Assembly: GCA_035503615.1 (NCBI GenBank)
Contig: DATJTI010000068.1
Coordinates: 42,200-106,199, forward strand
Direction of reading: 5' to 3'
Length of the DNA stretch: 64,000 nt
Origin: AP-15 sp035503615
Lineage (GTDB): Bacteria > Pseudomonadota > Alphaproteobacteria > ATCC43930 > CGMCC-115725
The notes beneath the pieces are model-generated. The model did not search any database. It was not told where the DNA came from and was given only the letters and a program-made list of their open reading frames with translations. Each line of letters begins with the position of its first letter. The first letter of the stretch is position 1. Shown one piece after another: positions 42,053 through 53,010 of this stretch. Both the position numbers and the translations under genes were made by a program.

Positions 42053-42994
42053 ATGTCGACACTGGTTCTCGGCGGCACCGGCTTTATCGGGCGCCGGCTG
42101 GTCCCGCTTCTGGCCGGGCGCGGCGAGGAAATCACCTGCATGGATATCAATCCCGCGACCGCGTCCTATGACCATCTCGGCAGGCAGGTGCGGGTGGTGC
42201 GGGGCGATATCAGCCAGTTCGACGATGTGATGGCGGTGATGACCGCGGCCAAGCCCGACCGGGTGGTCAACCTCGCCTATTATCTCGGCAGCGAGCATCC
42301 GCCGCATATGGCGTTCAAGCTCAATATTCTCGGCATGGACAACTGCTTCGAGGCGGCGCGGTTGGCCGGTGTCAAGCGTGTCGCCTATGCGAGTTCGCTC
42401 GCGGTCAGCGGCGAGCAGCATTTCTATGGCGACCGGATGGTGACCGAGGAGGATTTCCGCCACGGCCATGTGCAATACGCGATGCACAAGATCTTCAACG
42501 AGTGGCAGGCCCAGGATTACCGCGAGAAGCACGGGATGGAGATCACCGCGATCCGCCCGGCCAATGTCACCGGCAACGACAAGATCGTCGGCTCGGTCGA
42601 TCACGTCAAATGCATTACTTTCCCGGCGCGCGGCCAGCCGATCTCGTTCCCGTTCAAAGACGCGATGCGCTGCCCGGTGCATGTCGACGAGATCGCCGAA
42701 ATCTTCGCCCGCGTGATCATGGAGGATCATCCGAAGAACTGGGTGTATAATACAGGCGGCGTCGCGATCAGCCTCGGCGAGATCGCCGACATCGTGCACG
42801 AATACCTGCCCGATGCAAGGATCACTTTCGAGAAGGAGACGGGCGGCAAGGCGATCTCGGGCAACTACCTGATCGACAATAGCCGGCTCGTGCAGGAATT
42901 CGGCGTGCAATACCGCCCCTATCGCGAGCGCGTGCTGCAGATCATCAACGAGGTGCGCGCCGAAGAGGGTCAGCCACCGATCGCCGCGCGCTGA
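42053..42994 (+). CDS. NAD-dependent epimerase/dehydratase family protein
   Basis: Extended SDR of 313 residues. The Rossmann motif GGTGFIGRRL is at residue 7. The active-site segment (SSLAVSGEQHFYGD, then VQYAMHKIFNEWQ) has a Tyr-x-x-x-Lys-like YAMHK. A C-terminal domain holds VYNTGG and ISLGEIADIV. The start follows GGGGAGGA. Family members act on nucleotide sugars or related diols; no other sugar-nucleotide gene is beside it. The substrate is unknown. Confidence 0.9.
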   Translation: MSTLVLGGTGFIGRRLVPLLAGRGEEITCMDINPATASYDHLGRQVRVVRGDISQFDDVMAVMTAAKPDRVVNLAYYLGSEHPPHMAFKLNILGMDNCFEAARLAGVKRVAYASSLAVSGEQHFYGDRMVTEEDFRHGHVQYAMHKIFNEWQAQDYREKHGMEITAIRPANVTGNDKIVGSVDHVKCITFPARGQPISFPFKDAMRCPVHVDEIAEIFARVIMEDHPKNWVYNTGGVAISLGEIADIVHEYLPDARITFEKETGGKAISGNYLIDNSRLVQEFGVQYRPYRERVLQIINEVRAEEGQPPIAAR

Positions 42995-43095
42995 ACGCCA
43001 CCCGCCTTTCTATCTGAGACCGGCCCTTTCCCTGACCTACGGGAGAGGGCAGGGGCCGGCCCCGAACCGTACCGGGAAGATAACGCATCGCGACC

Positions 43096-43129
43096 CCGGA
43101 CCTTGCCGGCGGGTCCGGACCCCGGTTTT
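43096..43129 (+). terminator. Candidate intrinsic terminator after the epimerase gene
   Basis: CCGGACC (43096-43102) and GGTCCGG (43112-43118) form a GC stem with a nine-base loop, followed shortly by a TTTT at 43126-43129. The T-run is short and offset by several bases, so the call is weak. Confidence 0.35.
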
Positions 43130-43135
43130 CCCGTT

Positions 43136-43169
43136 TCGTGACGGAATGATCGCGATCATTCCGTCACGA
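43136..43169. repeat. Perfect 34-bp palindrome
   Basis: Seventeen bases (TCGTGACGGAATGATCG, 43136-43152) are followed directly by their exact reverse complement (43153-43169). An extra half-copy GATCATTCCG follows at about 43168-43177. It lies between convergent genes, so it may form a bidirectional terminator hairpin or be a protein-binding site. The gap 42995-43262 holds no gene that I can support. Confidence 0.85.
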
Positions 43170-43262
43170 TCATTCCGCCACAGGGAGGCGGGCGCTCGCC
43201 GTGCGACACCCGCCAGGTGGAAGGTGCCGCACGGACGAGATCATGCTTCAGGCGCCGCCGGG

Positions 43263-43688
43263 TCAGCCGCCGGTTGCGGGCTCGGCGTATTCGGTGTCGG
43301 TGACGTGGGCACCCCAGGATGTGCCCTGACCCTGCTCGCCGGCTTCCGACAGCGCGAGATGCGCAAACAGGCGATCGGGTGAGGCGCCGTGCCAATGCAA
43401 AGTGTCGGGCGGGATGTTGACCGTGTCGCCCGGGTTCAGCACCTGCGGCTTCTCACCCTTGAAACAGATGCGGCCGACCCCGGAAAGGCAGTACAGCGTC
43501 TGTCCCACCGGATGGGAATGCCACGCGGTGCGGGCGCCCGGCGTGAAGGTCACGACCGAGCCGCCGAGCCGCGACGGGGCGTTGGCGGTAATCACCGGAT
43601 CCTGGAACACAACCCCGGTAAAGGTCTCGGCGGCACCACGCCGCGTCGTGCGGTCGGCGACGCGGATCACTCCGGCTTTGACTGGCAT
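43263..43688 (-). CDS. Cupin-domain protein
   Basis: Single-domain cupin of 141 residues, similar to small (R)-mandelonitrile-lyase/quercetinase-like cupins. Metal-site motif 1 is visible as HSHPVGQTLYCLSG and motif 2 as PGDTVNIPPDTLHWHG, with three histidines and a glutamine in place of the common glutamate. The start at 43688 has AGGAG seven bases upstream; ATG at 43694 is too close to it. It has no clear partner genes. An 8-bp triplicate (GGCAATCC-type) lies in the upstream gap near 43813-43835. The function is unknown. Confidence 0.88.
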   Translation of the reverse strand: MPVKAGVIRVADRTTRRGAAETFTGVVFQDPVITANAPSRLGGSVVTFTPGARTAWHSHPVGQTLYCLSGVGRICFKGEKPQVLNPGDTVNIPPDTLHWHGASPDRLFAHLALSEAGEQGQGTSWGAHVTDTEYAEPATGG

Positions 43689-43888
43689 GATCATGCTCCT
43701 TTCGGTTGGTGACAGCCTCGCGGCTGTCCGAAGCCCCGTTGCACCGCTGACGCCGTGTCGGTCGCGCGGTGCCCCTCGGCGTTGAAATCCTGCGGACAAT
43801 AGGCCAGGCCACGGCAATCCGGCAATCCGGCAACCGGCGCCCCGGGGACGGCCGGGCGCCGCCGCGGCCCGATATCTTGCTCGATGGG

Positions 43889-44758
43889 TCAGTGCCGCCA
43901 CTGGTTGGCCGGCGCGCCGCTTTCGTCGAGCGGACAGGCAATACCAGGTGGCGGCGGCGCCAGCACCGCGGTCTCCGCCGCCGGCTGGCGTCTTGCTTCG
44001 GCGGTGCGCCGCCGCCGACGGTAAGCGCGGATCGTCAGCGGGATCGAGCCGACATAGACGATGCCGATCGCGGTCAGCGTCGGCCACGGCGCGGTCGTGA
44101 CAAAGGCGGCGAGCACGCCGATACCGAGCAGTGTCGGCACCACCAGATCATGCGGCACCCGGATCCGCTTCAGCGACACGGTCGGCACCTTGCTGACCAT
44201 CAACAGCGCGACACCGGTCACGATCACCGCGCTCAGATAGGGCGAGCGGAACACCCAGTCGCCCCATTGGAAGCTCAGAAACATCGGCACCATGACGAGC
44301 CCCGCCGCGGCCGGCGCCGGAACCCCGGTGAAGAATGGCGTCGCATAGGCCGGCCGCTCGCTGCCGATCTCGATATTGAAACGCGCCAGGCGCAGCGCGC
44401 AGCAGACCGCGTAAAACAGCACGATCGCCCAGCCGAGTGCGTGCAGTCCCGACATCGTCCACAGATAGAGCACCGCGGCCGGGGCCACGCCAAAGCTGAC
44501 AAAATCCGACAGGCTGTCGAGCTCGGCGCCAAAGCTCGAGGTCGATTTGAGAAGCCGGGCGATGCGCCCGTCGAGGCCATCGAAAATCCCGGCGACGATG
44601 ATCGCGAACACGGCCCCGACAAAGTTGCGGTTCATCGCAAACCGCATCGCCGTCATGCCGGCGCACAGCGCCAACAGGGTCAGCACGTTCGGGATCATGC
44701 GGTTGATCGAAAGGTCGGCGAGCCGCCCACGCGGCTGGCGCAGCCGGCCCGATCGCAT
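43889..44758 (-). CDS. pssA: CDP-diacylglycerol--serine O-phosphatidyltransferase
   Basis: Inner-membrane enzyme making phosphatidylserine, the precursor of phosphatidylethanolamine. 289 residues with about eight hydrophobic segments. The complete CDP-alcohol phosphotransferase motif (D-G-x2-A-R-x8-G-x3-D-x3-D) is present around residues 60-83, from DGRIAR to GAELDSLSD. The start at 44758 places the family N-terminus; the frame is open to 44821, overlapping psd. The C-terminal 50 residues are Arg-rich, then Pro/Ala-rich. It follows psd on the same strand by 31 bases, the standard pair. Confidence 0.95.
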   Translation of the reverse strand: MRSGRLRQPRGRLADLSINRMIPNVLTLLALCAGMTAMRFAMNRNFVGAVFAIIVAGIFDGLDGRIARLLKSTSSFGAELDSLSDFVSFGVAPAAVLYLWTMSGLHALGWAIVLFYAVCCALRLARFNIEIGSERPAYATPFFTGVPAPAAAGLVMVPMFLSFQWGDWVFRSPYLSAVIVTGVALLMVSKVPTVSLKRIRVPHDLVVPTLLGIGVLAAFVTTAPWPTLTAIGIVYVGSIPLTIRAYRRRRRTAEARRQPAAETAVLAPPPPGIACPLDESGAPANQWRH

Positions 44759-44789
44759 TCTCACGGCACCATTCCTCACCCGAACCCCC

Positions 44790-45479
44790 TCAATGAGCCA
44801 CCCCCTGACGCGGCGGCTCATGCGCCAGACGGTCGGCGATCACCGTCTCGCCGCCGATCATCCGCTGCCCGGCGGCGACCATCGTTACATAGGGCGGCGG
44901 GCAATAGACATCGACCCGCGAGCCAAAGCGGATGATCCCCATCCGCTGCCCGGTGGCGATCGACTGGCCCTCGCGCAGGTCACAGACGATGCGGCGGGCG
45001 ACCAGCCCGGCAATTTGCACATAGGCGATTTCGGGTCCGGTCTCGGGCGCGAGCCGGATCGCCATGTGCTCGTTGTTGAGACTGGCCTCGTCGCGGCTGG
45101 CATCGACAAAGCGCCCCTTGCGGTAGCGCAGTGCCACGACCCGGCCGCCGATCGGCGCGCGGGTCACATGCACGTCGAAAATATTCAAAAAGATGCCGAT
45201 CCGCACAAAGTCGGCGTCGTCCATGCCGAGCTCGGGCGGCGGGCGGGCCGGCGCCACCGACATGACGATCCCGTCGGCCGGGCTGACCAGAAGCCCGTCG
45301 CGGTGCGGCGAGACGCGCCACGGATCGCGGAAGAAATAGACCATCCACAGGGTCACGATCGCTGCCACCCAGCCGACCGCGGGCCACGCGAAAAACAGCA
45401 GCAATGTCGCGACCAGCGCGACGAGGACGAATTTGAGGCCATCCGGGTGCAGCGGCGCCAGGACCCTTCTCAGCACCAA
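44790..45479 (-). CDS. psd: Phosphatidylserine decarboxylase
   Basis: Converts phosphatidylserine to phosphatidylethanolamine. 229 residues, of the short bacterial PSD class. Two N-terminal membrane helices (about 15-50) are followed by YFFRDPWR, VSPADGIV and FLNIFDVHVTRAP segments typical of the class. The self-cleavage site that creates the pyruvoyl cofactor is the Gly-Ser in IIRFGSRVD near residue 188. It lies upstream of pssA on the same strand and 27 bases after the 703-residue membrane protein gene. Confidence 0.96.
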   Translation of the reverse strand: MVLRRVLAPLHPDGLKFVLVALVATLLLFFAWPAVGWVAAIVTLWMVYFFRDPWRVSPHRDGLLVSPADGIVMSVAPARPPPELGMDDADFVRIGIFLNIFDVHVTRAPIGGRVVALRYRKGRFVDASRDEASLNNEHMAIRLAPETGPEIAYVQIAGLVARRIVCDLREGQSIATGQRMGIIRFGSRVDVYCPPPYVTMVAAGQRMIGGETVIADRLAHEPPRQGVAH

Positions 45480-45506
45480 GTTCCACCCGCCATCAGCCGA
45501 ACAGGC

Positions 45507-47618
45507 TCACATCCCCTCGCGCCGCCATGCCGCCACGAGGCCGCCGACGATCAACAGTAGTGCGGCCAGTGCCGGCAGCAGAGGAAATTCGCTGAACCCG
45601 GTGACGGTATAATCGCCATTGGCGCGAAAGCCTATCCAGTTCCGCCCGGCCGCCGGTTCGCCGGGTGCCACCCGGCGGACGTCCGGGATGTGTCCGCGGC
45701 CGACCCAGAAAACCCCGCCGCCGGTGGCGGCTGCGACCGGCGCCAGCTTCGCATCGGTGGTGCGGACATCGGCGAACTCGATCGGGTTGAGCGGCCCTGC
45801 CGCAGCCAGCGCCGTGCGCGTCCCGTCGCTGACCCGGTAGAGGCCCATCTGGTCGATCGCCAGGCTGCCGGTGCTGCGTCCGCCCGTGTCATGCGTCAGC
45901 TGCAGCGTGCGGTGCCCGCCGTCGGGCAGCGTGACCGTGACCGGGCGGTGGTCCGGTTCGAGTGATTGCCGCGTGACTAGCAGGCGATCGCCATCGACGC
46001 TCGCGCGCAGGTCGTTCTCCTCGAGATCGGGCTCCTTCATCAGCCAGTAGGCGAGCCGGCGCAGCAGCTCGCCTTGCGGACCGCCGCCCTCGAAACCGCG
46101 CGCCCAGAACCACATCTCGTCCGACAGCAGCTGGGCCACTCTTCCCTTGCCGACCCGGTCGAGCACCAGGAGCGGCTCGCCGCGGTCGCCGGTCATCAGC
46201 GTGACGCCGTGCTGGACCGTGGCATCAACCTGGTCGAACCAGCGTCCCCAGCTCGGTTCGCCGCCGCGCGGGCCGGCCCCGGGCAGACCCTCGGTGACCG
46301 GGTCGCGGCGGCCGAGCGCGGTCAGACGCGGCTTGTACCCTTCCTCGGAGACCTCCCCGGTCGGATCGGCCGGCAGGATCGTGCCGAGCAGCGTGCGCGA
46401 CAGGCTCATCGGCGCCCCGTAATTGGGGCCCGAAGCTTCGAGCAAGGCCCCGCCGTTGCGGACATAGCGCACGACGTTTTCGAGATAGACCTCGGGGATC
46501 AGGCCGCGCCGGCTGTAGCGGTCGAAGATGATCAGGTCGAAATCGTCGAGTTTCGTATCGAACAGCTCGCGGATCGGGAAGGCGATCAGCGACAATTCGC
46601 GAATCGGTGTCCCATCCTGCTTTTCCGGCGGGCGCAGGATCGTGAAATGAACGAGATCGACCGACGGATCGGATTTGAGGATGTTGCGCCAGACGCGCTC
46701 GCCGGCATAGGGCTCGCCGGTGACGAGCAGCACCCGCAGCCGGTCGCGCACACCGTTGACGACGACAACGGCTCGGTTGTTGACGAGCGTCAGCTCGTGC
46801 GGCCCGGGTGCTGCTTCGAGTTCGAGGATGTTGGGGCCGCCATGGTCGATCTCAACCGGCAGCGATACGTCCTGGTCGATCGGAACCGTCAGAAGGTGGC
46901 GTGCGCCGCCATCCTTGCGCCACGTCAGCTGCGCCTCGCCGGCGTCTCCCCCCGCCTGCGCGGCCGCGCTCTCGGGCAGATCCTCGACCCGGATTCTCAG
47001 CTGCACCTCTTTGCCGACAATGCCGAAGCTCGGTGCGCGCGACACCACGAGCCGCCGGTCGCGCTCGTTGCGGTGCCCGGCCAACAGGACGTGAAGCGGT
47101 GCCGGCACCGCCTGCCGCAGCGCCTTGGCATCACCGGTCGGCACGTCATGGACTTCACCATCGGTGATCATGACGATGCCGGCCAGGCGCTGGCGCGGGA
47201 TGTCGGCCATCGCCCGGTCGAGCGCCGCGAACAGCCGGGTTCCCTGATCCTCGGCTCCGGGCTGGGGCATACCGGCCTGCACCACCTGCACGTCGAGGTC
47301 GGGTTCGCGCGCGAGCCGCCGCTTGACCGCGGCCAGCGCCGCCTCGCTAGCGGCCCGGCGGTCACCGATGCCCATGCTCGGCGATCGGTCGAGAATGACG
47401 ATCGCAACGTCGCGTCGCGGTGTGCGCTGCTCCTCGACCAGCGACGGGTTGACCAGTGCTGCCAGCAGGACCGCGATCGCGATCGCCCGCCAGAACAGCC
47501 CGCGCGCCCGGCGCAGCACACCAAAACCGAGGCAGGCGAGGCTCGCCGCAGCGAGCAGCGCGATCGCCGCCCACGGCAGCAAAGGTGCCGCCGACAACAG
47601 AAACCCGCTATCGCTCAT
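45507..47618 (-). CDS. Membrane protein with VWA-like and glutamine-amidotransferase-like domains
   Basis: Large membrane protein of 703 residues, typical partner of DUF4159 and DUF58 proteins. Two N-terminal helices (about residues 13-55) precede a VWA-like region with VAIVILDRSPSMGIGD (MIDAS DxSxS) near residue 72. A central domain resembles class I amidotransferases (DFDLIIFDRYSRRG, NGGALLEASG) but lacks an obvious catalytic Cys. One C-terminal helix (about 677-697) is followed by a short basic tail. The start overlaps the stop of the DUF4159 gene by four bases. The enzymatic role is unknown; the domains suggest assembly or sensing at the membrane. Confidence 0.82.
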   Translation of the reverse strand: MSDSGFLLSAAPLLPWAAIALLAAASLACLGFGVLRRARGLFWRAIAIAVLLAALVNPSLVEEQRTPRRDVAIVILDRSPSMGIGDRRAASEAALAAVKRRLAREPDLDVQVVQAGMPQPGAEDQGTRLFAALDRAMADIPRQRLAGIVMITDGEVHDVPTGDAKALRQAVPAPLHVLLAGHRNERDRRLVVSRAPSFGIVGKEVQLRIRVEDLPESAAAQAGGDAGEAQLTWRKDGGARHLLTVPIDQDVSLPVEIDHGGPNILELEAAPGPHELTLVNNRAVVVVNGVRDRLRVLLVTGEPYAGERVWRNILKSDPSVDLVHFTILRPPEKQDGTPIRELSLIAFPIRELFDTKLDDFDLIIFDRYSRRGLIPEVYLENVVRYVRNGGALLEASGPNYGAPMSLSRTLLGTILPADPTGEVSEEGYKPRLTALGRRDPVTEGLPGAGPRGGEPSWGRWFDQVDATVQHGVTLMTGDRGEPLLVLDRVGKGRVAQLLSDEMWFWARGFEGGGPQGELLRRLAYWLMKEPDLEENDLRASVDGDRLLVTRQSLEPDHRPVTVTLPDGGHRTLQLTHDTGGRSTGSLAIDQMGLYRVSDGTRTALAAAGPLNPIEFADVRTTDAKLAPVAAATGGGVFWVGRGHIPDVRRVAPGEPAAGRNWIGFRANGDYTVTGFSEFPLLPALAALLLIVGGLVAAWRREGM

Positions 47619-50335
47619 TGGCCGAGCCGCTCGAGGATCGCCGGCACATGCACCTGGTCGGCCTTGTAGTTGCCGGTCAACACATACATGACGAGGTTGA
47701 TGCCAAAGCGCAGCGCCATCTCGCGCTGCCGCTCGCCCCCCGGCACGACGGCGTAGAGCGGTTCGCCATCCTTGCCGACGGCCCAGGCGCCGGCCCAGTC
47801 GTCGCCGCCGACGATGACGCTCGAAACCCCGTCATTGACGTGGTCCTCGGCCGGCTCGACCCACAATGTCCCGTCATCCCAGCGGCCGGGAAAATCGTGC
47901 ATCAGATAGAATGACTTGGTCAGCACATGGTCGGGCGGGACCGGCACCAGCGGGGGGATCTTGATGCCGGCGGTCAGGCGCCGCAGGTTGGCCGTGGCGA
48001 TCGCAGCACCGCCATAGGGTCCCGGTGACGGGTCGTCGCCGTCACGGGTGTCGAACAGGATGGTTCCGCCGGTTTCGAGATAGCGGTTGATGCGTCCGAC
48101 GGCGCTCGGCGAGGGCGGCGGCTGGTCGGCGGTGACCGGCCAGTAGAGCAGCGGGAAGAAGATCAGCTCGTCGGTATCGATATCGACGCCGAGCGGCTCG
48201 CCGGCATCGACCGCGGTGCGACGATCGAGCGCGTCGCTCAATCCGATAAGCCCGGCTCGGCTTTCGGCATCGACCGCCGCGTCGCCGGTCAGAACATAAG
48301 CGAGGCGCAGCTGCGAGGTGGCGCGCACGACAAAGGCGTCGTCGGCACGCGCCGCCGCCGGAGCCGCCAGCACCACAACAAGGATGATGCCGAGAACCCG
48401 GACCGGCCGCCGCCGCAGCAACCCGCGCAAGGCGTAGGCGATCAACAGATCGGCGAGTAGCAGCAGCAAGGCCGCGGTCAGCAATTGCGGCCGCAGATCG
48501 GTTTCGTGGCCGTGGACGAAGGTCGCGCGCACAGTACCGGCGGGGAGCCCGGTGATCGGCGCCAGCGTCTTGATTCCGGCCGAGAGGTTGAGCGCTTCAC
48601 GCGAATCCTGCGTGCCGTAGAACCCCGGCGGATGCCGTGGCGAGGCCACCGCAGCTGCAATCTGCGCGCCGCCGATCGGCCGGGCGGTCGGCGGCGGATG
48701 CTCGAGCCGGCCAAACCCGTCGAGCGTTGCGAGCGGCGGCAGCGGCCCCTCGCTGGCGGCAACGGCGACCCCCTGGCTCAGCGCCACGATCCGCCGCAGC
48801 ATCTGCACGAACAGCCCGGACAATGCAAGATTGGACCAATCGGCATTCGCCGTCGTGTGCACCAGCACGATCCGGCCGCGGCCGTGCCGCGCGGCGGTGA
48901 CGAGCGGGGTGCCATCGACCAGTCGCGCCCAGGTCTTGCCGGCGAGGTCGATATCCGGCTCGGCCAGCACCTGACGCGAGACCGTCACATCCGAGGGGAT
49001 CGACAATCCGGCGAACGGGCTGCCGGGCTCGAACGGCGCCAGCCTGGCCGGCTGCTCCCAGGAGAGCGCGCCGCCGATCGTGCGACCGCCGCGGCGCAGC
49101 CGGACCGGCAGCAGCTTGTCGTTCTGTGCCGCGGCGAGATGCGGCCCGGCAAACCGCAGCAGCAGCCCGCCGGCATCGACCCAGTGATCGACCATGGTGG
49201 CCTCGGCCGCCGAATCCGGACCGCTATCCGCATAGATCAGCACCGCGAGCTGGCGTTTAAGCAGCTCGGCGGCACTGCCATGGCGGATTTCGGCAAAGGG
49301 TGCGAGCGCGCGTTCGAGATAATAGGTATCGCTGAGCAAGGGCTGGCCATTGCTGTCCGGCGGCCCGACGATGCCGACCGGGCGGCGGCGCCAGCGCTCG
49401 TCGGTCAACAGCACCGCGCCGGCCGAATTGCCACCCTCGACCTCGATGCGGGTCACCTCGTTGCGCAGTTCGCTCGGCATCGGCAGACGGATTTCGGCGG
49501 TGGCGGCACCGGGTTGCAGCGTCACGCCGCGGCGCGCCAACAGGCGGCCATCGGCGCCGCTCGCACGCACCTCGTAGAGCCGCGGCTCGGCCATCGGCAG
49601 CGAGCGCAGCACGACGGCGAGCTCCTTGGCCGCCGGGTCGCCCGCCTTCAGCAGCAGCGGCGCCTTGCCCGGTTCGGCGGTCAGATAGCGCAGGCTGCCC
49701 GCGGCGGCGAGATGGGCGGCGAGCGCTTGCGCGGCGCCGCCATCGGCAACCCCGTCGCTGAGCCAGACCGCCGCGTTCGATCCGGGCAGCTTCAGCGCCT
49801 CGAGCCGCGCCAGTGCGGTGCGCCGGTCCACCGGCCACGGCTTCGGCTGCAATGCCGCGACCGCTGCCCGCGCATCGGCGGCCGGAACCGGGCGCAGCGG
49901 CGACGGCGCCGTATCGCCGCCGGTGGGTGCGGTGGTGACCAGCACGATCGGCCGGCCCTCGCGCCCTGCTTCGGCCAGCAGGTCGGCCAGCGCCGCCTGC
50001 CGGGCCGCCCAGTCGCCGGCCGCCGCCCAGCCGTCATCGACGACGAGGATCAAGGGACCGCTGCCGGCGAGCCGCGCCGGCGGGTTTACGAGCGGATGCG
50101 CCGCGGCGATGATGACCAGTGCGGCCAATGCCATGCGCAGCAGAATCAGCCACAATGGCGTGCGGGCGGGAGTTTCATCGCGCGGCGCCAACCCCAGCAG
50201 CAGCCGGACCGGCGGAAAGGTGATGCGGCGCGGCGCCGGCGGGGTCACCCGCAGCAGCCACCAGATGATCGGCAGCCCGCAGAGCGCCAGCAGCAGCCAG
50301 GGTGAAGCAAAAGCGAGCGGACCCAGCGTCAGCAT
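47615..50335 (-). CDS. BatA-like/DUF4159 membrane protein
   Basis: 906 residues. The N-terminus has the BatA-type double helix (about 8-25 and 58-80) with FASPWLLLALCGLPIIWWLL. A long VWA-like and beta-rich region follows, with ILVVDDGWAAAGDW. A second hydrophobic zone lies near 635-680. The C-terminal DUF4159 domain (from about 690) has RLAYVLTGD, FFPLLYWPVT, GGTILFDTRDGD and KSFYLMHDFPGRW. DUF4159 proteins occur with MoxR and DUF58, as here. It lies 84 bases after the DUF58 gene. The function is unknown; membrane-protein maturation is the common guess for MoxR systems. Confidence 0.85.
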   Translation of the reverse strand: MLTLGPLAFASPWLLLALCGLPIIWWLLRVTPPAPRRITFPPVRLLLGLAPRDETPARTPLWLILLRMALAALVIIAAAHPLVNPPARLAGSGPLILVVDDGWAAAGDWAARQAALADLLAEAGREGRPIVLVTTAPTGGDTAPSPLRPVPAADARAAVAALQPKPWPVDRRTALARLEALKLPGSNAAVWLSDGVADGGAAQALAAHLAAAGSLRYLTAEPGKAPLLLKAGDPAAKELAVVLRSLPMAEPRLYEVRASGADGRLLARRGVTLQPGAATAEIRLPMPSELRNEVTRIEVEGGNSAGAVLLTDERWRRRPVGIVGPPDSNGQPLLSDTYYLERALAPFAEIRHGSAAELLKRQLAVLIYADSGPDSAAEATMVDHWVDAGGLLLRFAGPHLAAAQNDKLLPVRLRRGGRTIGGALSWEQPARLAPFEPGSPFAGLSIPSDVTVSRQVLAEPDIDLAGKTWARLVDGTPLVTAARHGRGRIVLVHTTANADWSNLALSGLFVQMLRRIVALSQGVAVAASEGPLPPLATLDGFGRLEHPPPTARPIGGAQIAAAVASPRHPPGFYGTQDSREALNLSAGIKTLAPITGLPAGTVRATFVHGHETDLRPQLLTAALLLLLADLLIAYALRGLLRRRPVRVLGIILVVVLAAPAAARADDAFVVRATSQLRLAYVLTGDAAVDAESRAGLIGLSDALDRRTAVDAGEPLGVDIDTDELIFFPLLYWPVTADQPPPSPSAVGRINRYLETGGTILFDTRDGDDPSPGPYGGAAIATANLRRLTAGIKIPPLVPVPPDHVLTKSFYLMHDFPGRWDDGTLWVEPAEDHVNDGVSSVIVGGDDWAGAWAVGKDGEPLYAVVPGGERQREMALRFGINLVMYVLTGNYKADQVHVPAILERLGQ

Positions 50336-50419
50336 GGTTCAGCTCGCGACGGTCGCTGTGACCCGGCCCTCCCGCCAAGTGGCTCCCACCACTCTCTTCC
50401 GCGGCACGCGCGCATCGCC

Positions 50420-51357
50420 CTACCGTCGGCGGCCGTCCGACAGCGCAGCATGGAGCCCGAGCAAGGCCAGCTCCGGCGAGCGATCGGTGCGGTGCACGCC
50501 GCAGCTCCAGCCGAGCCGGCGAGCGATCGCGGCAACACCGTCGCGATGTTGGCCGAAGCGCGCGCGATAATCGGCGCGGATGCTTTCGACCCGGCTGATC
50601 ACGACTTCGTCATGGTCCTCGATCCCGGCAAACCGCACCCGGCCATCAAACGGGAGGTCTTCCTCGGCCGGATCGGCGAAGAGCAGCAGGTGACCCTTGA
50701 CCCCGGACCCGGCGAACCGGGTGAGCGCCGCATTGATCTCGTCGAGCGGCGCCAGGAAATCGCCGAACAGGACAAGCTGGCCCGCTCGCGGCAATGGCTC
50801 GAACACCGGCAGGCTGCCCGGCGTGGCCTCGCCGCCGGCGATCAGCTCGACCATGCGCGACAGCGCCAGCCGACCGCTGACCGGCGCCATGCCGCTGCCC
50901 AGCAAGGTGAGCCGCTCGCCACCGCGCACCAACAGGCTGGCCAGCGCCACGAGCAGCAATTCGGCACGGTCGCGCTTGCTCGGCCAGTTGCCGCCCGCGA
51001 CATATCCGGCCGAGCTGTACTGCATCGACGGCGATGCATCACGCCACAGCCACACGCTCTGCGCCGCATCCCATTCGGTCTCGCGGATATAGAGGCGCTG
51101 CGACTTGGCGCTCTCGCGCCAATCGATCCGGCTCGCCGCATCGCCCGGCTGATATTGGCGAAATTGCCAGAAGGTCTCGCCCTGGCCGACCCGGCGCCGG
51201 CCGTGCACCCCTTGCGCCACGGTGGCGGCGACCCGCTCGGCCGCGACCTGCAACGGCGGTAGGATCGCCGCGGTGCGCTCGGCGCGATCGCGCAGTCCGG
51301 AAGGCTGCGACCGCTGGCGCGCGAACAGCGTCGCGAGCGGTCCGGGACCGGCGGCGG

Positions 51358-51361
<4 letters not shown>
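50420..51361 (-). CDS. DUF58-domain protein
   Basis: 313-residue protein with the DUF58 core: GRRRVGQGETFWQFRQYQPGD, then SRIDWRESAKSQRLYIRETEW, followed by a VWA-like C-terminal part. DUF58 proteins are encoded beside MoxR ATPases and are thought to be their partners. The GTG start at 51361 overlaps the moxR stop by four bases. It is predicted soluble, without clear membrane segments. It is the second gene of the run moxR, DUF58, DUF4159, VWA/GATase-like. Confidence 0.92.
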
Positions 51362-52410
<1,049 letters not shown>

Positions 52411-52416
<6 letters not shown>

Positions 52417-52962
52417 AATACCGGCTGCGGCAATTCCCCCGCGACTGCGCCCGGTTCCGGCCGGCCGCCACCCGCCGATCGCGGCGCGTTCGACATCCGT
52501 ATCGCCCGCGACGGCACCTGGTTCTATCGCGGCTCACCGATTGCCAGGATGCCGCTCGTCAAGCTGTTTGCCTCGGTGCTGCGCCGTTGCAACGATGGTT
52601 CCTATTGGCTGGTGACGCCAGCCGAGCGCGGCCGCATCGCCGTCGACGACGTTCCGTTTCTTGCGGTGGCGCTGACCGTCACCGGTACGGATGAAATGAC
52701 GCAGCTGATCTTCCGCACCAATCTGGACGATATTGTGACGGCCGGCCCCGATCATCCGCTGCGCGTCGAGACCGCGGCGAATGGCGAGCCGGCACCCTAT
52801 ATCCGGGTGCGCGACCGGCTCGAAGCGCGGCTGACCCGGTCGGTGTTCTATGAACTGGTCGAGTTCGGCAGCGAGCGGAAAGTTGCCGGTGCCAGTGAAT
52901 TCGGGGTGTGGAGTGGCGGCGTCTTTTTCCGGCTCGGTGACCCCGGGCCGGATTGGCAGTGA
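52411..52962 (+). CDS. DUF1285 family protein
   Basis: 183-residue protein of the DUF1285 family (structure known for one member, function not). The usual motifs are visible: FDIRIARDGTWFYRGSPI near residue 27, KLFASVLRR, YWLVTPAERGRI, and a C-terminal FYELVE followed by GVWSGGVFF. It is divergent from moxR with overlapping starts. It is followed by a Nudix hydrolase, DUF6111 and CCA transferase on the same strand, a conserved alphaproteobacterial order. No signal peptide is present. Confidence 0.9.
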
Positions 52963-53010
52963 CCCGCCCGGGGCGCGGCGCAACGGACAATAGAGAGAGG
53001 CAGATCGGCG

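Noticed and set aside
48485..50305. 606-codon open frame on the plus strand
   Set aside because: Antisense to the DUF4159 gene; Arg/Gln-rich shadow composition without motifs.
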